Below are positions 53,226 through 63,317 of a stretch of DNA of 64,000 nucleotides, piece after piece (position 1 is the stretch's first letter; every line of letters starts with the position of its first letter). A program made the translations under genes and the position numbers. A model generated the notes under the pieces. That model saw nothing but the letters and a program-made list of their open reading frames with translations, was not told where the DNA came from and searched no databases. Location: assembly GCF_963678635.1 (NCBI RefSeq), contig NW_026970657.1:1-64000 (forward strand), written 5' to 3'. The stretch comes from Symsagittifera roscoffensis (Eukaryota; Xenacoelomorpha; Acoela; Convolutidae).

Positions 53226-55724
53226 GAAACGACTGAGCCAGCGGATGAAGGCATCTCGACATTGGAGCCTCCGTCAGCCTTCACGGAAATGAAACGGAAT
53301 TTGCCGGAGAGCAGCTCTCCTGGCAATTCAAGAAATAGCGAACAAAGAATCCTCATGGAGTCACCTAGGAGGAGAAGAATAGAGGGCTCAGCTAGAGTAT
53401 CTTTCTTGGGAACGTTGCCCGAAGATGAATGGGAAGTACATCACCGAGACCAAGAGAGTAGGACGGGATGCAAATTGAACAGAGTGGCGTTCATGGAAGA
53501 AGTCTGGACAGTAGTTCAGAGCTATGGGACCCAGTCCATCCTCAAAACAGGTCTCAACCGACCGTTAATGCGGGAAGTCCTTGACAAACTGGATGAATGT
53601 GAAGGGAGATTGAGTGAGTTGTTGATTGACTCAGCCACTGACGAAAGTGAGGCGAACTCTCCCATCAAGATAACGCCGCAGGACGACAAAGGAGAAGTGG
53701 TGTATCTGTCAAGAACCAGAAAAGGGACGATGCGATCAAAGTTGGTGATTGACAAGATTAACGTGATGAAAATGAAATTAGGCAGCAGAGTGATGCCGAG
53801 AAGAGTAGGAAAAACGAAGGTGGATTCAGAGATATCGGTGAAAGTTGCGAATTCAGCGAAGAGAAAGCGAGTCGAAGAGATCATGGATTTGGGACAAGGC
53901 GACTATCAATTGACCGGCACGGAGAAGATGCTGACTGATATAACGATGGTGCCACCCAGTCTCATGGCGGGGATGAAGTCAACAGGCTATAAATCCAGAA
54001 GGAGTGACCGCACTCTGACTGGAGCAACCTTGGAGATGGAGATACTCAGCCAATGTGGAGAGAGTACGATGAGGGACTTTAAGCCATCTCCCATGAATCA
54101 CGGAAAGGGAAGTGTCGCAGGACAACTAGTACCAGTAGAATACAACCGACTGACAGTGTCGGAGACTGTGTCAATAGATGAACCCGCCGGTGGATACATG
54201 GAGATGCTAGAATACCGAAACTCGGCTAGAGGGTATTTGATGGCTTTAGAAGACAAGGGTGCCATGGAGGGTTATCTAGAAACGATGTTGCAAGGCACCA
54301 CCCTCAAACAAAAGGCGTACGGGACCTTAGCGTCGTCCGAGATACAGGCAGAGACGATAGAGCAGTTGGTGAGCCTTCCATGGAAAGCGGTAGTATCGAG
54401 ATACTTTGAGGAAGAGATGAGGACTGCGCCGAAAATACATGCTCTCATGGCAGTGCCTTATGTGAGGACAGAGTTGCAATTGAGATTTGCATGGTGCCTG
54501 ATGGGACTGACTCGTGAAGAGTACGATTCGGAAGAAAGGAAGAGATCAAAGGAAGAGAAAGTTTTCCTTATGACAAATCTGAGGGATCTGATGACCCAAG
54601 AGGGAGCAGCAATAGCGTTTGCAAAACGGAGAGCCGCTCTCTGTTTCATTCGATTCATGGTAGAACAGATCTCGGTACCAGCATTGAATACCTGTGATAA
54701 GATGCTGAGGGAGGGCGACGCACGAGCGAAAGCCTTACTCCTATTAGCACTGCTGGATATGCATCAAAGCAAACCGATGAGGGTGAACATGAAAGAACCC
54801 GAAGAGTTAGAGCCCATGAGAAAGATAGACGAAATAAGAAGATTCTCAAACAAGGAGCTGAGACTCACTAAAGAATCTATGGGAGCATTGCCGAAGTCCA
54901 GTGAATACTGTGGACCAATAAAGAAGAAGTTGTACAGCTACGTGTCCGGAGTAATAGGGATGGCGTATAACCCGTTCCTGAGTGAAGACATACGCGATTG
55001 CTTCTTCGATTACGAGCAAGCAGTGTCGCTAAGATTCTGGATGTCGAGAATCGTGACGATAAAGAGCGCTACTAATCCTCAGAATAAATTGGGATTGATC
55101 TTGGAAGAAGAGGTGACTGCACCTTCCGTACCAAAATCCGACAAAAGAGTGGAGTTTGGGTTGGGATTCTCGGATGAATTGCTGAGGACGAGCTTAATGG
55201 TGGTGTGGGAATTGATGAGGGCATCATGGTGTCCTAGTCCCAACGCTGATTCGATACTGAGAGCGACACAGGACGTGCAGAGGGAATTGAATGCAGACTG
55301 TAACCTGCGTGACCTTAACATCATATACAATGTGATGACAACGGCCTCTAGGAGCAACGGGGAAGATAAAGTGGAGTTGCCTGGCTGGGGACCAGAAGAC
55401 TGGGTTAAACCTGGTAGCTGTCTGGCGGAAGTCTGTGGACTGGAGGGTCACGTTTGTGGAGGTCTGGACTGTGTGAAGACCCTGGAGAAGCAACACAAGC
55501 AATTGACGGTATTGTTTGGAAACGTAGTGATGAAAACAGAGACGGAAACGGAACTGATAGCAGACTGTCATGGAGAAACCGACGTGAATCTAGTGACTGC
55601 ACTAGGATTCTACAGCATGTTTGGTTCTTTAGAGTCATTATTGAATCTAGAGCAGAAACATGAGATGGTTACAGCCATCAGTGTAGAAGTTTTCCCAGGA
55701 GTTCTGCAGACTGAGCAGAAATAA
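53226..55724 (+). CDS. Unknown retroelement protein, part 2
   Basis: Same frame as 52002-53225, following a TAG. About 832 codons. It begins with a Pro/Ser/Glu-rich stretch, a basic patch (ESPRRRRIEGS), then mixed alpha-rich sequence with Cys-containing C-terminal segments (CLAEVCGLEGHVCGGLDC). There is no transmembrane segment or signal peptide by eye. There is no ATG at its start, supporting either readthrough of the TAG or a nonsense mutation in one long gene. It ends in TAA at 55722. Confidence 0.7.
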   Translation, partial: ETTEPADEGISTLEPPSAFTEMKRNLPESSSPGNSRNSEQRILMESPRRRRIEGSARVSFLGTLPEDEWEVHHRDQESRTGCKLNRVAFMEEVWTVVQSYGTQSILKTGLNRPLMREVLDKLDECEGRLSELLIDSATDESEANSPIKITPQDDKGEVVYLSRTRKGTMRSKLVIDKINVMKMKLGSRVMPRRVGKTKVDSEISVKVANSAKRKRVEEIMDLGQGDYQLTGTEKMLTDITMVPPSLMAGMKSTGYKSRRSDRTLTGATLEMEILSQCGESTMRDFKPSPMNHGKGSVAGQLVPVEYNRLTVSETVSIDEPAGGYMEMLEYRNSARGYLMALEDKGAMEGYLETMLQGTTLKQKAYGTLASSEIQAETIEQLVSLPWKAVVSRYFEEEMRTAPKIHALMAVPYVRTELQLRFAWCLMGLTREEYDSEERKRSKEEKVFLMTNLRDLMTQEGAAIAFAKRRAALCFIRFMVEQISVPALNTCDKMLREGDARAKALLLLALLDMHQSKPMRVNMKEPEELEPMRKIDEIRRFSNKELRLTKESMGALPKSSEYCGPIKKKLYSYVSGVIGMAYNPFLSEDIRDCFFDYEQAVSLRFWMSRIVTIKSATNPQNKLGLILEEEVTAPSVPKSDKRVEFGLGFSDELLRTSLMVVWELMRASWCPSPNADSILRATQDVQRELNADCNLRDLNIIYNVMTTASRSNGEDKVELPGWGPEDWVKPGSCLAEVCGLEGHVCGGLDCVKTLEKQHKQLTVLFGNVVMKTETETELIADCHGETDVNLVTALGFYSMFGSLESLLNLEQKHEMVTAISVEVFPGVLQTEQK

Positions 55725-56972
55725 ATAGGAAAATGGAGGGAAGCGATTGAGACGGAAATGAATATCAGACACAGTGAGACTTATTGTAGACCGTCAGGAG
55801 CCCGATATTTGGTTGGTTCAACATTGGCTCCAATGTGCAAGAGTAGATACCCTGTACATTTCGTAGCTGTGGACGTGAAGAGTACGAGAATGATCGTGGA
55901 TCAAGCCTTCTCAGTACCAAAATGTGTGAGACTAACAAGAATGTCTGAAAAGTCATACGAGTTGTTATGCAAGATGTTCTCAGCAGTTCCAGAAAGAACC
56001 AAGGAAGAGTTGGAATCAATACTGGGAAGGAAGTTCATGGGATACGTGAGTGGGAACTTCAGTGACTTTGAGAGACAAAAGCAGAGAGGATCAACCGTCA
56101 CGGATTACAATACAGTAGACGAAAATGATGAAATCCACCGAGTGATGATGGAAGTGGAACCATTACTGGAAGCTTCGGGAAAACGTAATTGGAGGAGCAT
56201 CATGTTGACACATGAGGAGTTTCCTTGCCACTGCTTGTTACAGACTTGGTGGTATCCCAAGCGTAGTAATCTAATGTTGATCTGGGACTCTGGAGAGCTG
56301 CTCTCCATGGGTTTACCAGACTCATCACAGCCCATAACAATAGTGATAGTGGGAGTTATGATGGCGATACGATGGCTGGAGGCTCATGTGAGAGAAAACA
56401 ACAGACAGGAAGCGCCAACGAGAGAACAGTTGCAGAAGTTGGATTGTCTAAAAGATTTAGATCTTTTTGAAACAATGTGCAAAATTCTGAACATTCCGAT
56501 GGAAGTGAAGAGGATATGGGCAAGAAAACGATTGATGCCATGGTTCAGAGCTGACATGACTGCATGGTTGTACGAGTATGCTAAGAAGCATATGTCGAAG
56601 CACGGCAGGGTGTATAGTGGATATCAGCTGGACATTGGAGCGGGAGCCTTCAAGCGAGCCTTCGTGACTCATCGGAATGCAGTAACCACCGCAGTGAAAA
56701 GAATCTCCAGAACAAGTGAACGTAGTGGAAAAGAAAAGGAGGAGATGTTGAAGGAAGATTTGGAGAGAAATGTGACGTTGTGTCTCCACAACAGCTTCTG
56801 CAGGAACAGAGAATCTAACGTGGATCCCCTACCTTGTTGTAAACAGAGAGTAGAAGAGCAGAAGTGTTGGAGGACTGCTTCCAACAGCGTCAGAATAGCC
56901 AACGATGTGTTACAAGACACAGAGACTGAAAGTGCGGAGTCAGTATCACAGGAGGAGGAAATGGAACATTGA
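55725..56972 (+). CDS. Unknown retroelement protein, part 3
   Basis: Same frame again after the TAA; its first ATG is 55758. 404 residues from that ATG, with PITIVIVGVMMAIRWLEAHV (about 195-215) and a basic-to-acidic, Cys-containing tail (about 345-404) ending in a run of Glu. The hydrophobic stretch is short for a membrane helix. It is not an obvious envelope protein: no signal peptide, no furin site, no clear anchor. No family recognised. Confidence 0.7.
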   Translation: MGKWREAIETEMNIRHSETYCRPSGARYLVGSTLAPMCKSRYPVHFVAVDVKSTRMIVDQAFSVPKCVRLTRMSEKSYELLCKMFSAVPERTKEELESILGRKFMGYVSGNFSDFERQKQRGSTVTDYNTVDENDEIHRVMMEVEPLLEASGKRNWRSIMLTHEEFPCHCLLQTWWYPKRSNLMLIWDSGELLSMGLPDSSQPITIVIVGVMMAIRWLEAHVRENNRQEAPTREQLQKLDCLKDLDLFETMCKILNIPMEVKRIWARKRLMPWFRADMTAWLYEYAKKHMSKHGRVYSGYQLDIGAGAFKRAFVTHRNAVTTAVKRISRTSERSGKEKEEMLKEDLERNVTLCLHNSFCRNRESNVDPLPCCKQRVEEQKCWRTASNSVRIANDVLQDTETESAESVSQEEEMEH

Positions 56973-57806
56973 TGAATGGCCGAAAGAACAAGAAGCAAAA
57001 AGAAAGGAAGAAAATTAGAAGAATTTAGAAGTTTTAGAACTTCTAAACGACGAAAAAGAAGAAAACAAAGAAGTAATGGAAAGAAGAAATAAAACTCAAA
57101 ATTGTTTTGTGTGTGTGAAAAACTCAAGTGAGAAACCAAGCAACCAAGTTGTAATTGAAAACTGAAACATTTAGTTGAGTTTTGAACATTGGAGAATTTG
57201 TTGCATTTATAAATTTGCATTTTGATTTTTAGCGAAGTGGCTTTAGAGACACTTATTATTTATTTAGAAAGGCTTAAGAGGAAAGTATATTTAAATATTC
57301 CAGCCTGCAAGATTGTTTTTAATCACTTAGGAAAACTGATCACTTTGTGGTGACAGGAAAGGTTTGAGTAATCTCTTGAAAAGGGAGATTGTTACATTGT
57401 TCTTTCTAACCGCAGAGTTCCTTAGTTTTAATATTCAGGACAATAAACAAGTAAGATTTCCAAAGGGAAGGAGCATAGTAGGATAATTTTAGCTTGTTGG
57501 TTGGCAGGACTGTCCTGCAAACCAGCACCTTTTTAAATCTAAGAGAAAAGTTTTTAGTCAGGACATTGACATTGGAGGTCAGAAAAGACGTTTTTATCTT
57601 AAGTCAAATCCTCAGTGTGCAGATTATTGAAAGAATTTGAAGGCTATAGTGATATAGTGTGATGCCATATGTATTCTGCAGTGAGTCGATGTGATGTGGA
57701 TAAAACTGATTACGTGCACTTTGTAAATTCTGTTCGATGACACTGTACCGATTATACGAACATTGCGAGATTCAATGAGGACATTGACCGGACTGTCCGG
57801 GGAGTA
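56973..57806 (+). other. 3' non-coding region
   Basis: Purine-rich at first (56990-57090), then A/T-rich, with AATAAA at about 57088 and 57444. It ends with the polypurine tract next to the 3' LTR. No gene seen. Confidence 0.7.
57794..57806 (+). promoter_or_regulatory. Polypurine tract region for plus-strand priming
   Basis: TGTCCGGGGAGTA directly precedes the LTR start TGTGACA. The GGGGAG core is the expected type of purine tract. The same 11-mer (TGTCCGGGGAG) occurs three times inside the integrase ORF. Confidence 0.65.
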
Positions 57807-58727
57807 TGTGACATTCGACCAGAATGGCCAAAATGCAATCTCTGCGGAATTCGAATTTTTAGCAGCGAGCCTTCCGAGTTGGTGATTATTGAGAATTAAG
57901 AACGTTATTGGAACGATTGGCCAAACGGTGAGGGCTGGAGTATTCTGGTATTTCAAAAAGTTTCAAAAATTCGAATTATGACGTCATATTTCTTAGAAAC
58001 GTCAGAAACGGCCATTTTGGCTAAAACGAGAAAGAAAAACACAACAACTTTATCTGCGATAGCGAACAGGACGAAAATCGAGATTAAAAACGACAACGAA
58101 TTACAGAGTAGCAGAGAACACTCCGAGTTGCAACTATTGTGCCGCTACAATAGTTGCAAGGCCGTTGCGAACAACGGTGAAGGGTAAGAGACAGCCTTCC
58201 GGATTAGGAGGAAATCAAGATTAACGAGCTTGATTCAGCGGATTCGTCAATCCGGAAGGGTAAAGGAACTGAAACTTTTATCCTGCCACGTAAACTTTTA
58301 GCATCCTGTCATATCCTGACTTGAATTTAATTGATATTTGGATTAGTTTTGACAAGGATGAGGTGCTAGGAGTTGGGGGGGAAAGGGTTGATCCATCTTC
58401 GATGGAGATGATGATTTTTATCTACTGAACAAAAACAATAATTCAATAAATAGTAATAGCCCTGTTTTTAGGAGTGACCTCGTGGTCTGGGGATACTGAG
58501 ACCCAGCCATGAGCTCACTATTTGCATGTAATTAAGTTAATTTGAGCGTTCTGGTCGAAGCCGGAGAACAGTAACGTTTTTGTCGACCCGATGTTAGAAA
58601 GACCACCGAAAGTACTGGCTTGGTAGAGACGGTGAAAAGCATGCAAAGCTCTGTTTAGACGTTAGCCAGTTGTCTTAAGACTTAGTTTTGTTTTCCGTCG
58701 ATATGTATCTTCCGGGCGAATGTTACA
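57807..58727 (+). repeat. 3' LTR
   Basis: 921 bp; differs from the 5' LTR at two positions I can find (TTTGTTAG to TTTCTTAG at about 57991, and CAGTCGTC to CAGTTGTC at about 58671). It contains the same TGACGTCA palindrome. Confidence 0.97.
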
Positions 58728-59057
58728 AGGATGCGCAAAACTTCTACTCGATATATCTTCGTTTTACATAGAAGTTTTCGTCTAACAGTTTTTTTGCCTA
58801 GCAAGCATAATTAAAAAAAACAAAATCCAATTATTCAAGAAAAGCAAAAAGCGCAACTGTTTTTTGACTTTCTAACTGAAAAATTTTGTATGTTTGAGCA
58901 ATGTTTCAGAGCCTAAAATCACTTTGTTGCCGAAAAAAAGATAACATCCTGAGATTGCAATCTCAATTGTTCATTTCCGGTTAAGGTTTCTTACTTCTCC
59001 AACCTCTCGATTTGATCAGGCGAAAAAGTTGCGCAGAGACGGTTAATAGCTTTTTGT
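58728..59057. other. Right insertion flank, nothing recognised
   Basis: AT-rich, starts AGGATGCGC. There is no gene. Confidence 0.5.
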
Positions 59058-59475
59058 TCCGACTTTCGATATGAAAGTAACGGAATATTTGTGCTCGGGG
59101 TGGGTTTTTTTTCTTCAGACAAATTTCGACTTTTTAACTAGTCATTTTTGACGGAATTTTTAAATATCATTCAAAAAGTATTGTTGTCCTGAGCTTAAAT
59201 TTGAAAAGATATTTTACCTTTGATCATTTTTTGTAACGTTATGAGGGTTTAAAGGTTGCCATTTTGACGACCAATTTGGGACAATTAACGCGCGATATAA
59301 TTCGAGCTAATAACGCGTAAGCGGAGATTTAATCCGTCTTAGAAATCGTTCCAAATTGCTTAAAGAAGCTTATTTGCCATAATTGGTTTGTTTCAAGGAA
59401 TGAAATATATCCTTTTGTACTTTATATGGCGTGTGGGGGGATGATTTTCAAAAAAAAATTCAAATTAAAAAAAAT
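59058..59475. repeat. Right arm of the GCGC foldback family
   Basis: It matches 33716-34090 closely from CCGACTTTCGATA.GAAAGTAACGG through GTGCTCGGGGTGGG, TTTCGACTTTTTAACTAG, CAATTAACGCGCGATA and AAGCGGAGATTTAATCCGTC. Only one arm is present. Confidence 0.85.
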
Positions 59476-59503
59476 TCATTTTATTGAGTTAGGACCGATG
59501 GGT

Positions 59504-59895
59504 ATAACTCATAGAGTAATTTCGGATAGGGTACACCGTCTGCTCGTCACGCTATCTTATTTTCGGCCGGATAGATTCGTGCAACTTCTTAGTCTAATAC
59601 CGATCCTAATCTTACTCTTATACTATCTAGTCTCAGGTTGTTTAACTAGTCTCTGCTAGGCTCAATAGATCTAGGGTATACTGGTTTATTGCGGCTGCTG
59701 AAGTGCTCGGGAGAGTCCAACTAATTTCTAAGTTAAATTCAAATCTCTCTGGTGCTGAAATTACAAGTAACTTCAGCACTTACAAATAAGTGGGTTGTTA
59801 GTTAGATGGATCGTGATTGGTTAATATTAAATACTTTACATTGGTAAAACATTTAATTTATCCAATCATAAAATATAGTTTAGATCAGGTTCCAC
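59504..59895. repeat. Dispersed ~390-bp repeat (partner at 3614-3951)
   Basis: Same landmarks as the partner, with about 50 bp extra around 59640-59710. It ends at ATCAGGTTCCACC. Confidence 0.75.
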
Positions 59896-61377
59896 CCATC
59901 CGGGTTTTACAGAGTTTTTTAGAACAGTTCTTCTGTAATTCAAGGATGGATGATGGACGTTGGTATTTGGTGAACATCATAATTTTCTTCCGCTTCTTCT
60001 TTGTTAAAGAAGTTTCAGGAAGCTGGAGTTAGGGACATAAGACGTTGTGTTCTTCTTGTGACAACGACTGAGTCTCTGCAACAAAATCAATTCTGATTTC
60101 AGAATGGTTGGCTATGTCAGGTTTTTCTGTTCTTCGGGGAGAACTTCTTTTGTGTCTGATCTAGCTTGGGAATGGCGTGGAGATTGTGCGTGGAGGGGAT
60201 GCCTGGTTACTCGGATCTGTACGTACACTTGGGTCATCGAGGTGGTCATTGGTCTAGTTCAATGAAGTCCTTTTCTGCGAGGTCAAGTCGTACTCTAAAT
60301 CCTTTGAGTTGTGATTGTGAGCGGCATATTGATTGTAGTTGGTCATTCTCTCTCGAGTGTGGTGGGGTCGTTTTGTCTTTTGATGTTCGTCCTTGGTGTT
60401 GTATTCTGATCTATGTATTGCATCATGTGATTTTACATTTTATAAAACTTTTATTAGTTTAATATTTTTTAATAATGATTTTAGTTAGTTGTTTTCACAA
60501 AAGCTTTTTGTTTTAGTTCGGTTATTTTGAAGAGTTACTCACACTTGAGTAGCTCTTATTAAAAATAGAGGTGTGGTCACAAAGCGTGGATGTAGCACGG
60601 TGGGTTAGGCCGGCTATAGAGCATGCTCAGGACGTCCTTCCTGGTGGGTTAGGCCAGGAGTGGGAGTATGATTTCATGCGGTTTTTGTGAGGGGTCCTGT
60701 TATGTGACAACGTTTTATGTTGGGTTTGTTGTGGTTTTTCTTATGTTTTGTTGGTTGTGTCCTTTTTTCAAAAATCAAATTGTTTGTGGTATGGGTTTGT
60801 CTTTCGACTTTTTTGTGTTTTATTATTTCTTTCTTAGACTTTATAATAGTCTTCAAAAGAATAAATTATCCAGTTTTAAACTGGGTTAATCCGGTTTGGG
60901 TACCGTTGGTTTCCTTTTCTTAGTCATGCTGTTATTCTATGATTTGTGGTATTTAGTAAGCTGCGTTGGTTAGTTTTATTTAGTATATGATTCCTTTCCA
61001 ACCGGGTTAAAGGAAAGTTTGAAACATGTTATTATATGTTAGAGTTGTTGAGTGTGAAAACTTGAAACTGAAATTCATTATTTTAAACAATTCTTCGTGG
61101 GCGAGCTGTGCGAGTGTGGATAGAATTTCTGTGCGAATGAATGAAAATATCAAAAGGTTAGTACTGCATTTGCATTTTATTAATTTACTGCATAGAATTT
61201 GGAAATTTACTGCTAGTTATGGGGGAATTTTAAGTTACAAATTTTCATTATAATTAGATTTACTGCTTGTGGGGAAAATTTTAGAAATGAATTTACTGCA
61301 TTGGTATTAAATTTATAAATTTATAAGTGTAAGAGATTAATAGAATTTTTGAAATCTGTTTGATGAAATTTGCGATT
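59896..61377. other. T/G-rich plus strand, no gene supported
   Basis: Several plus-strand frames (for example 60166-60462, 60668-60889) are products of T/G-rich composition and look non-coding. A GGTGGGTTAGGCC block occurs twice (60600, 60643). The region probably lies downstream of the minus-strand gene at 61.5-64 kb. Confidence 0.5.
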
Positions 61378-61383
61378 TTTATT
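61378..61383 (-). terminator. Polyadenylation signal of the minus-strand unit
   Basis: AATAAA on the minus strand, about 48 bases after the acceptor of the short intron and about 130 bases after the stop codon at 61512. Its position fits a 3' end of the transcript. Confidence 0.5.
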
Positions 61384-61430
61384 TGTCTTTTGTGGTTTTT
61401 GTAGGTGATTGTCGGATGAAGGCTAAAAAT

Positions 61431-61508
61431 CTAAAAAAAACATGAATAAAGTATGGTGAGTTTTTAATATTTCAATTAGTTAGTTATATTCATTTAATTC
61501 ATACTTAC
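61431..61508 (-). other. Predicted 78-bp intron immediately after the stop codon
   Basis: On the minus strand the sequence reads stop TAA, CAG|GTAAGTAT ... TTTTTTTTAG|ATTTTTAGCC. The donor is a full consensus and the acceptor has an eight-T run. The length is typical of compact nematode-type introns. Confidence 0.6.
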
Positions 61509-61511
61509 CTG

Positions 61512-63317
61512 TTAGTCGTCGGGGAAAAAACCGTGGGGGAAGATGTCGTGAATTAGTTCTGAAGTTGTTAGTAGTTTAGCTAAGATGCGGATGATATTTT
61601 TAGTCTGAAGCAGTGGCCAAAGCAATTGAAGTGCCTTAATAGTGGTTAGTTCTTCGGTGCCAACTGCAAACTCATAAGGTGTGTTTTGGATTAGATTATA
61701 TAATTTGTGATTGAATTTAGTGTTGTGGATGAATTCTAAAATTGGGATTTCTATAGGTTGTAGGAACTCGTGCGGGATAAGGAAGGGTCGGGATTCTTCG
61801 GCGTTGAAGGTCTTGGTGATGGGACAGAAGATGTACATTTGGGTTATGGGGTCATAATTACGAAGAATACCATGAAGGTTAGTGTCTTTAATACAATATG
61901 TGAAATTTAGGAAATACGGTGAAGTGTATTTTGAATTGATGAATTGAAAACGATGGTGTGGTTGTCTAGAGGGTGTGTGGAGGTCAAAGTGATTTTGGAT
62001 GAAACGATAGTAACTGTATGTATGTGTTTGTTTAGTGCGCAACATAATATCATGTGAGCAGTGCAAATCTCTTTCGTGCGGTGCAAGGAAATGAAAGGTT
62101 AGTGAAAAGATTTGGAAGCGTTCTTTAAAACTTTCGTATGCTTGTGTGTTTGTTAGTGCTTCTGAAATAATGTGATCAAACTTTCGGTCGAAGATGTTTA
62201 GTGTAAATACATATGGTGTCTTGATGAAAAATTTCTCGGTGATTTGTGGATTAGCGAAGCGATCGTCGTCTAAGAATTGATCTTGGTTAGCTCTGATGAT
62301 GTTGTGATCATAGTATTCGAGTGTATATTCGTTAGCTCTAGGTGCAGTGTGTGTTTTTAGCGATTTTTTATATCCAACGTAAGTAAATTGTCTAGGTGTT
62401 AGTGGTGTAGTGAGTCGATATAGCATGTCCGTATTTCGCTCTATATCGATGTGAGTGTTAGATAAAGGTAAGCAAAGAGGGTTAGTAAAATGATAATATG
62501 AGGTCCAAGAGAGAGTGGGCATTAAAACGTATTCATCTACAAAGTTGCGTGTTTCGTTAGTGTCGTGGGGGGTGTTTAAGGTGTATTGTGGGAATGAGGG
62601 TAAGGTGATGGCTAAAAATTCTTTTGTGTTAGTATGCTTGGGATGGTTGATGTATTCACGGGCTGTTCCTGGTTTTGCTGGGAAAGGATGGTTGGGGAAC
62701 TTTCTTTTAAAAGTGCGGTAAGCTCTATTAGTGTTGAGTGAAGATTCAGTTGATGTGGATGATGGTGCTAATGATTCAGTATAATTTGAAGAGGGTGTAG
62801 GGGTAGGGGGGTTGGATGAATTTATAGTGGAGGAGATTTGGTTTATGGTTGGGGTATTAAGGTGGTAGGGTTGTTGTTGAAGGGTAATAAAATTATCTAG
62901 CTCTGGGGAGATTCGGGGGGTGTCTGGAGAATGAGATGATTGGTCAGAATGGTATGAGGAGTAGGTTGGGGTAACTTGGGAAGCATAAGAGGGTGTGGGA
63001 GTAATGGGGTCAGGGTTATTGGATAATATGGGTTGAAAAGGGGGTTGAGAAAAATTAGAAGAGTTATGAAAATTATTGGATGGGGATGGTTCTGAGTCGG
63101 CAAATTCATCGGGGGTTTCAATATTCGGGTTATTGAGTTGTGAGATGGAATATAAAACTGAGATGTGTGAATTAGTGTCGGAATTCATGCCTGATGTTAC
63201 ATTACTAGATGGAAAATCGGGTGGCGGAAAAGCAAAAAGTGGTATTATTGGGATTGGAGAGGTAAGATTGGTTGGGTGGGAATTTGATCGGTGTAGTGAT
63301 CCAAGTTGGCGGCTCAT
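61512..63317 (-). CDS. 601-residue protein of unknown function
   Basis: ATG at 63317, overlapping the stop of the upstream ORF as ATGA. Residues 1-200 are low-complexity, rich in Pro, Ser, Asn and Thr (many PTP and SSN runs), and probably disordered. Residues 205-600 look folded, rich in His, Tyr and Phe, with segments such as FVDEYVLMPTLSWTSYYHF, ITEKFFIKTPYVFTLNIFD and FQIFSLTFHFLAPHERDL. No signal peptide, membrane helix or catalytic motif was recognised. Strong A/C bias of the coding strand, a consensus intron just after the stop and an AATAAA support a real transcript. It could be the last gene of a virus-like or retroelement unit extending past the window. No family assigned. Confidence 0.75.
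   Translation of the reverse strand: MSRQLGSLHRSNSHPTNLTSPIPIIPLFAFPPPDFPSSNVTSGMNSDTNSHISVLYSISQLNNPNIETPDEFADSEPSPSNNFHNSSNFSQPPFQPILSNNPDPITPTPSYASQVTPTYSSYHSDQSSHSPDTPRISPELDNFITLQQQPYHLNTPTINQISSTINSSNPPTPTPSSNYTESLAPSSTSTESSLNTNRAYRTFKRKFPNHPFPAKPGTAREYINHPKHTNTKEFLAITLPSFPQYTLNTPHDTNETRNFVDEYVLMPTLSWTSYYHFTNPLCLPLSNTHIDIERNTDMLYRLTTPLTPRQFTYVGYKKSLKTHTAPRANEYTLEYYDHNIIRANQDQFLDDDRFANPQITEKFFIKTPYVFTLNIFDRKFDHIISEALTNTQAYESFKERFQIFSLTFHFLAPHERDLHCSHDIMLRTKQTHTYSYYRFIQNHFDLHTPSRQPHHRFQFINSKYTSPYFLNFTYCIKDTNLHGILRNYDPITQMYIFCPITKTFNAEESRPFLIPHEFLQPIEIPILEFIHNTKFNHKLYNLIQNTPYEFAVGTEELTTIKALQLLWPLLQTKNIIRILAKLLTTSELIHDIFPHGFFPDD

Larger units (their letters stand above)
34631..58727 (+). 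mobile_element. Giant (24.1 kb) Gypsy-type LTR retrotransposon
   Basis: Direct 921-bp LTRs (34631-35551 and 57807-58727), TG...CA ended, flank 22.3 kb of internal sequence with gag, aspartic protease, RT, RNase H and DD35E integrase in Gypsy order, then about 10 kb of additional reading frames. I find two substitutions and no length difference between the LTRs. A normal Gypsy element is 5-12 kb. Giant relatives are known (Ogre in plants, Burro in planarians), but the set of extra domains here (macrodomain-like, two SGNH-like, a 5-kb unknown frame) is distinctive. Gag and pol are split by frameshifts and stops, so this copy would need help in trans unless those are assembly errors. Confidence 0.97.

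Noticed and set aside
55725-56972. Envelope gene of the giant Gypsy element
   Set aside because: The position fits, but there is no signal peptide, cleavage site or membrane anchor; one hydrophobic stretch is too short.
60590-60665. tRNA gene or snoRNA around the repeated GGTGGGTTAGGCC block
   Set aside because: There is no cloverleaf pairing or box C/D or H/ACA pattern.
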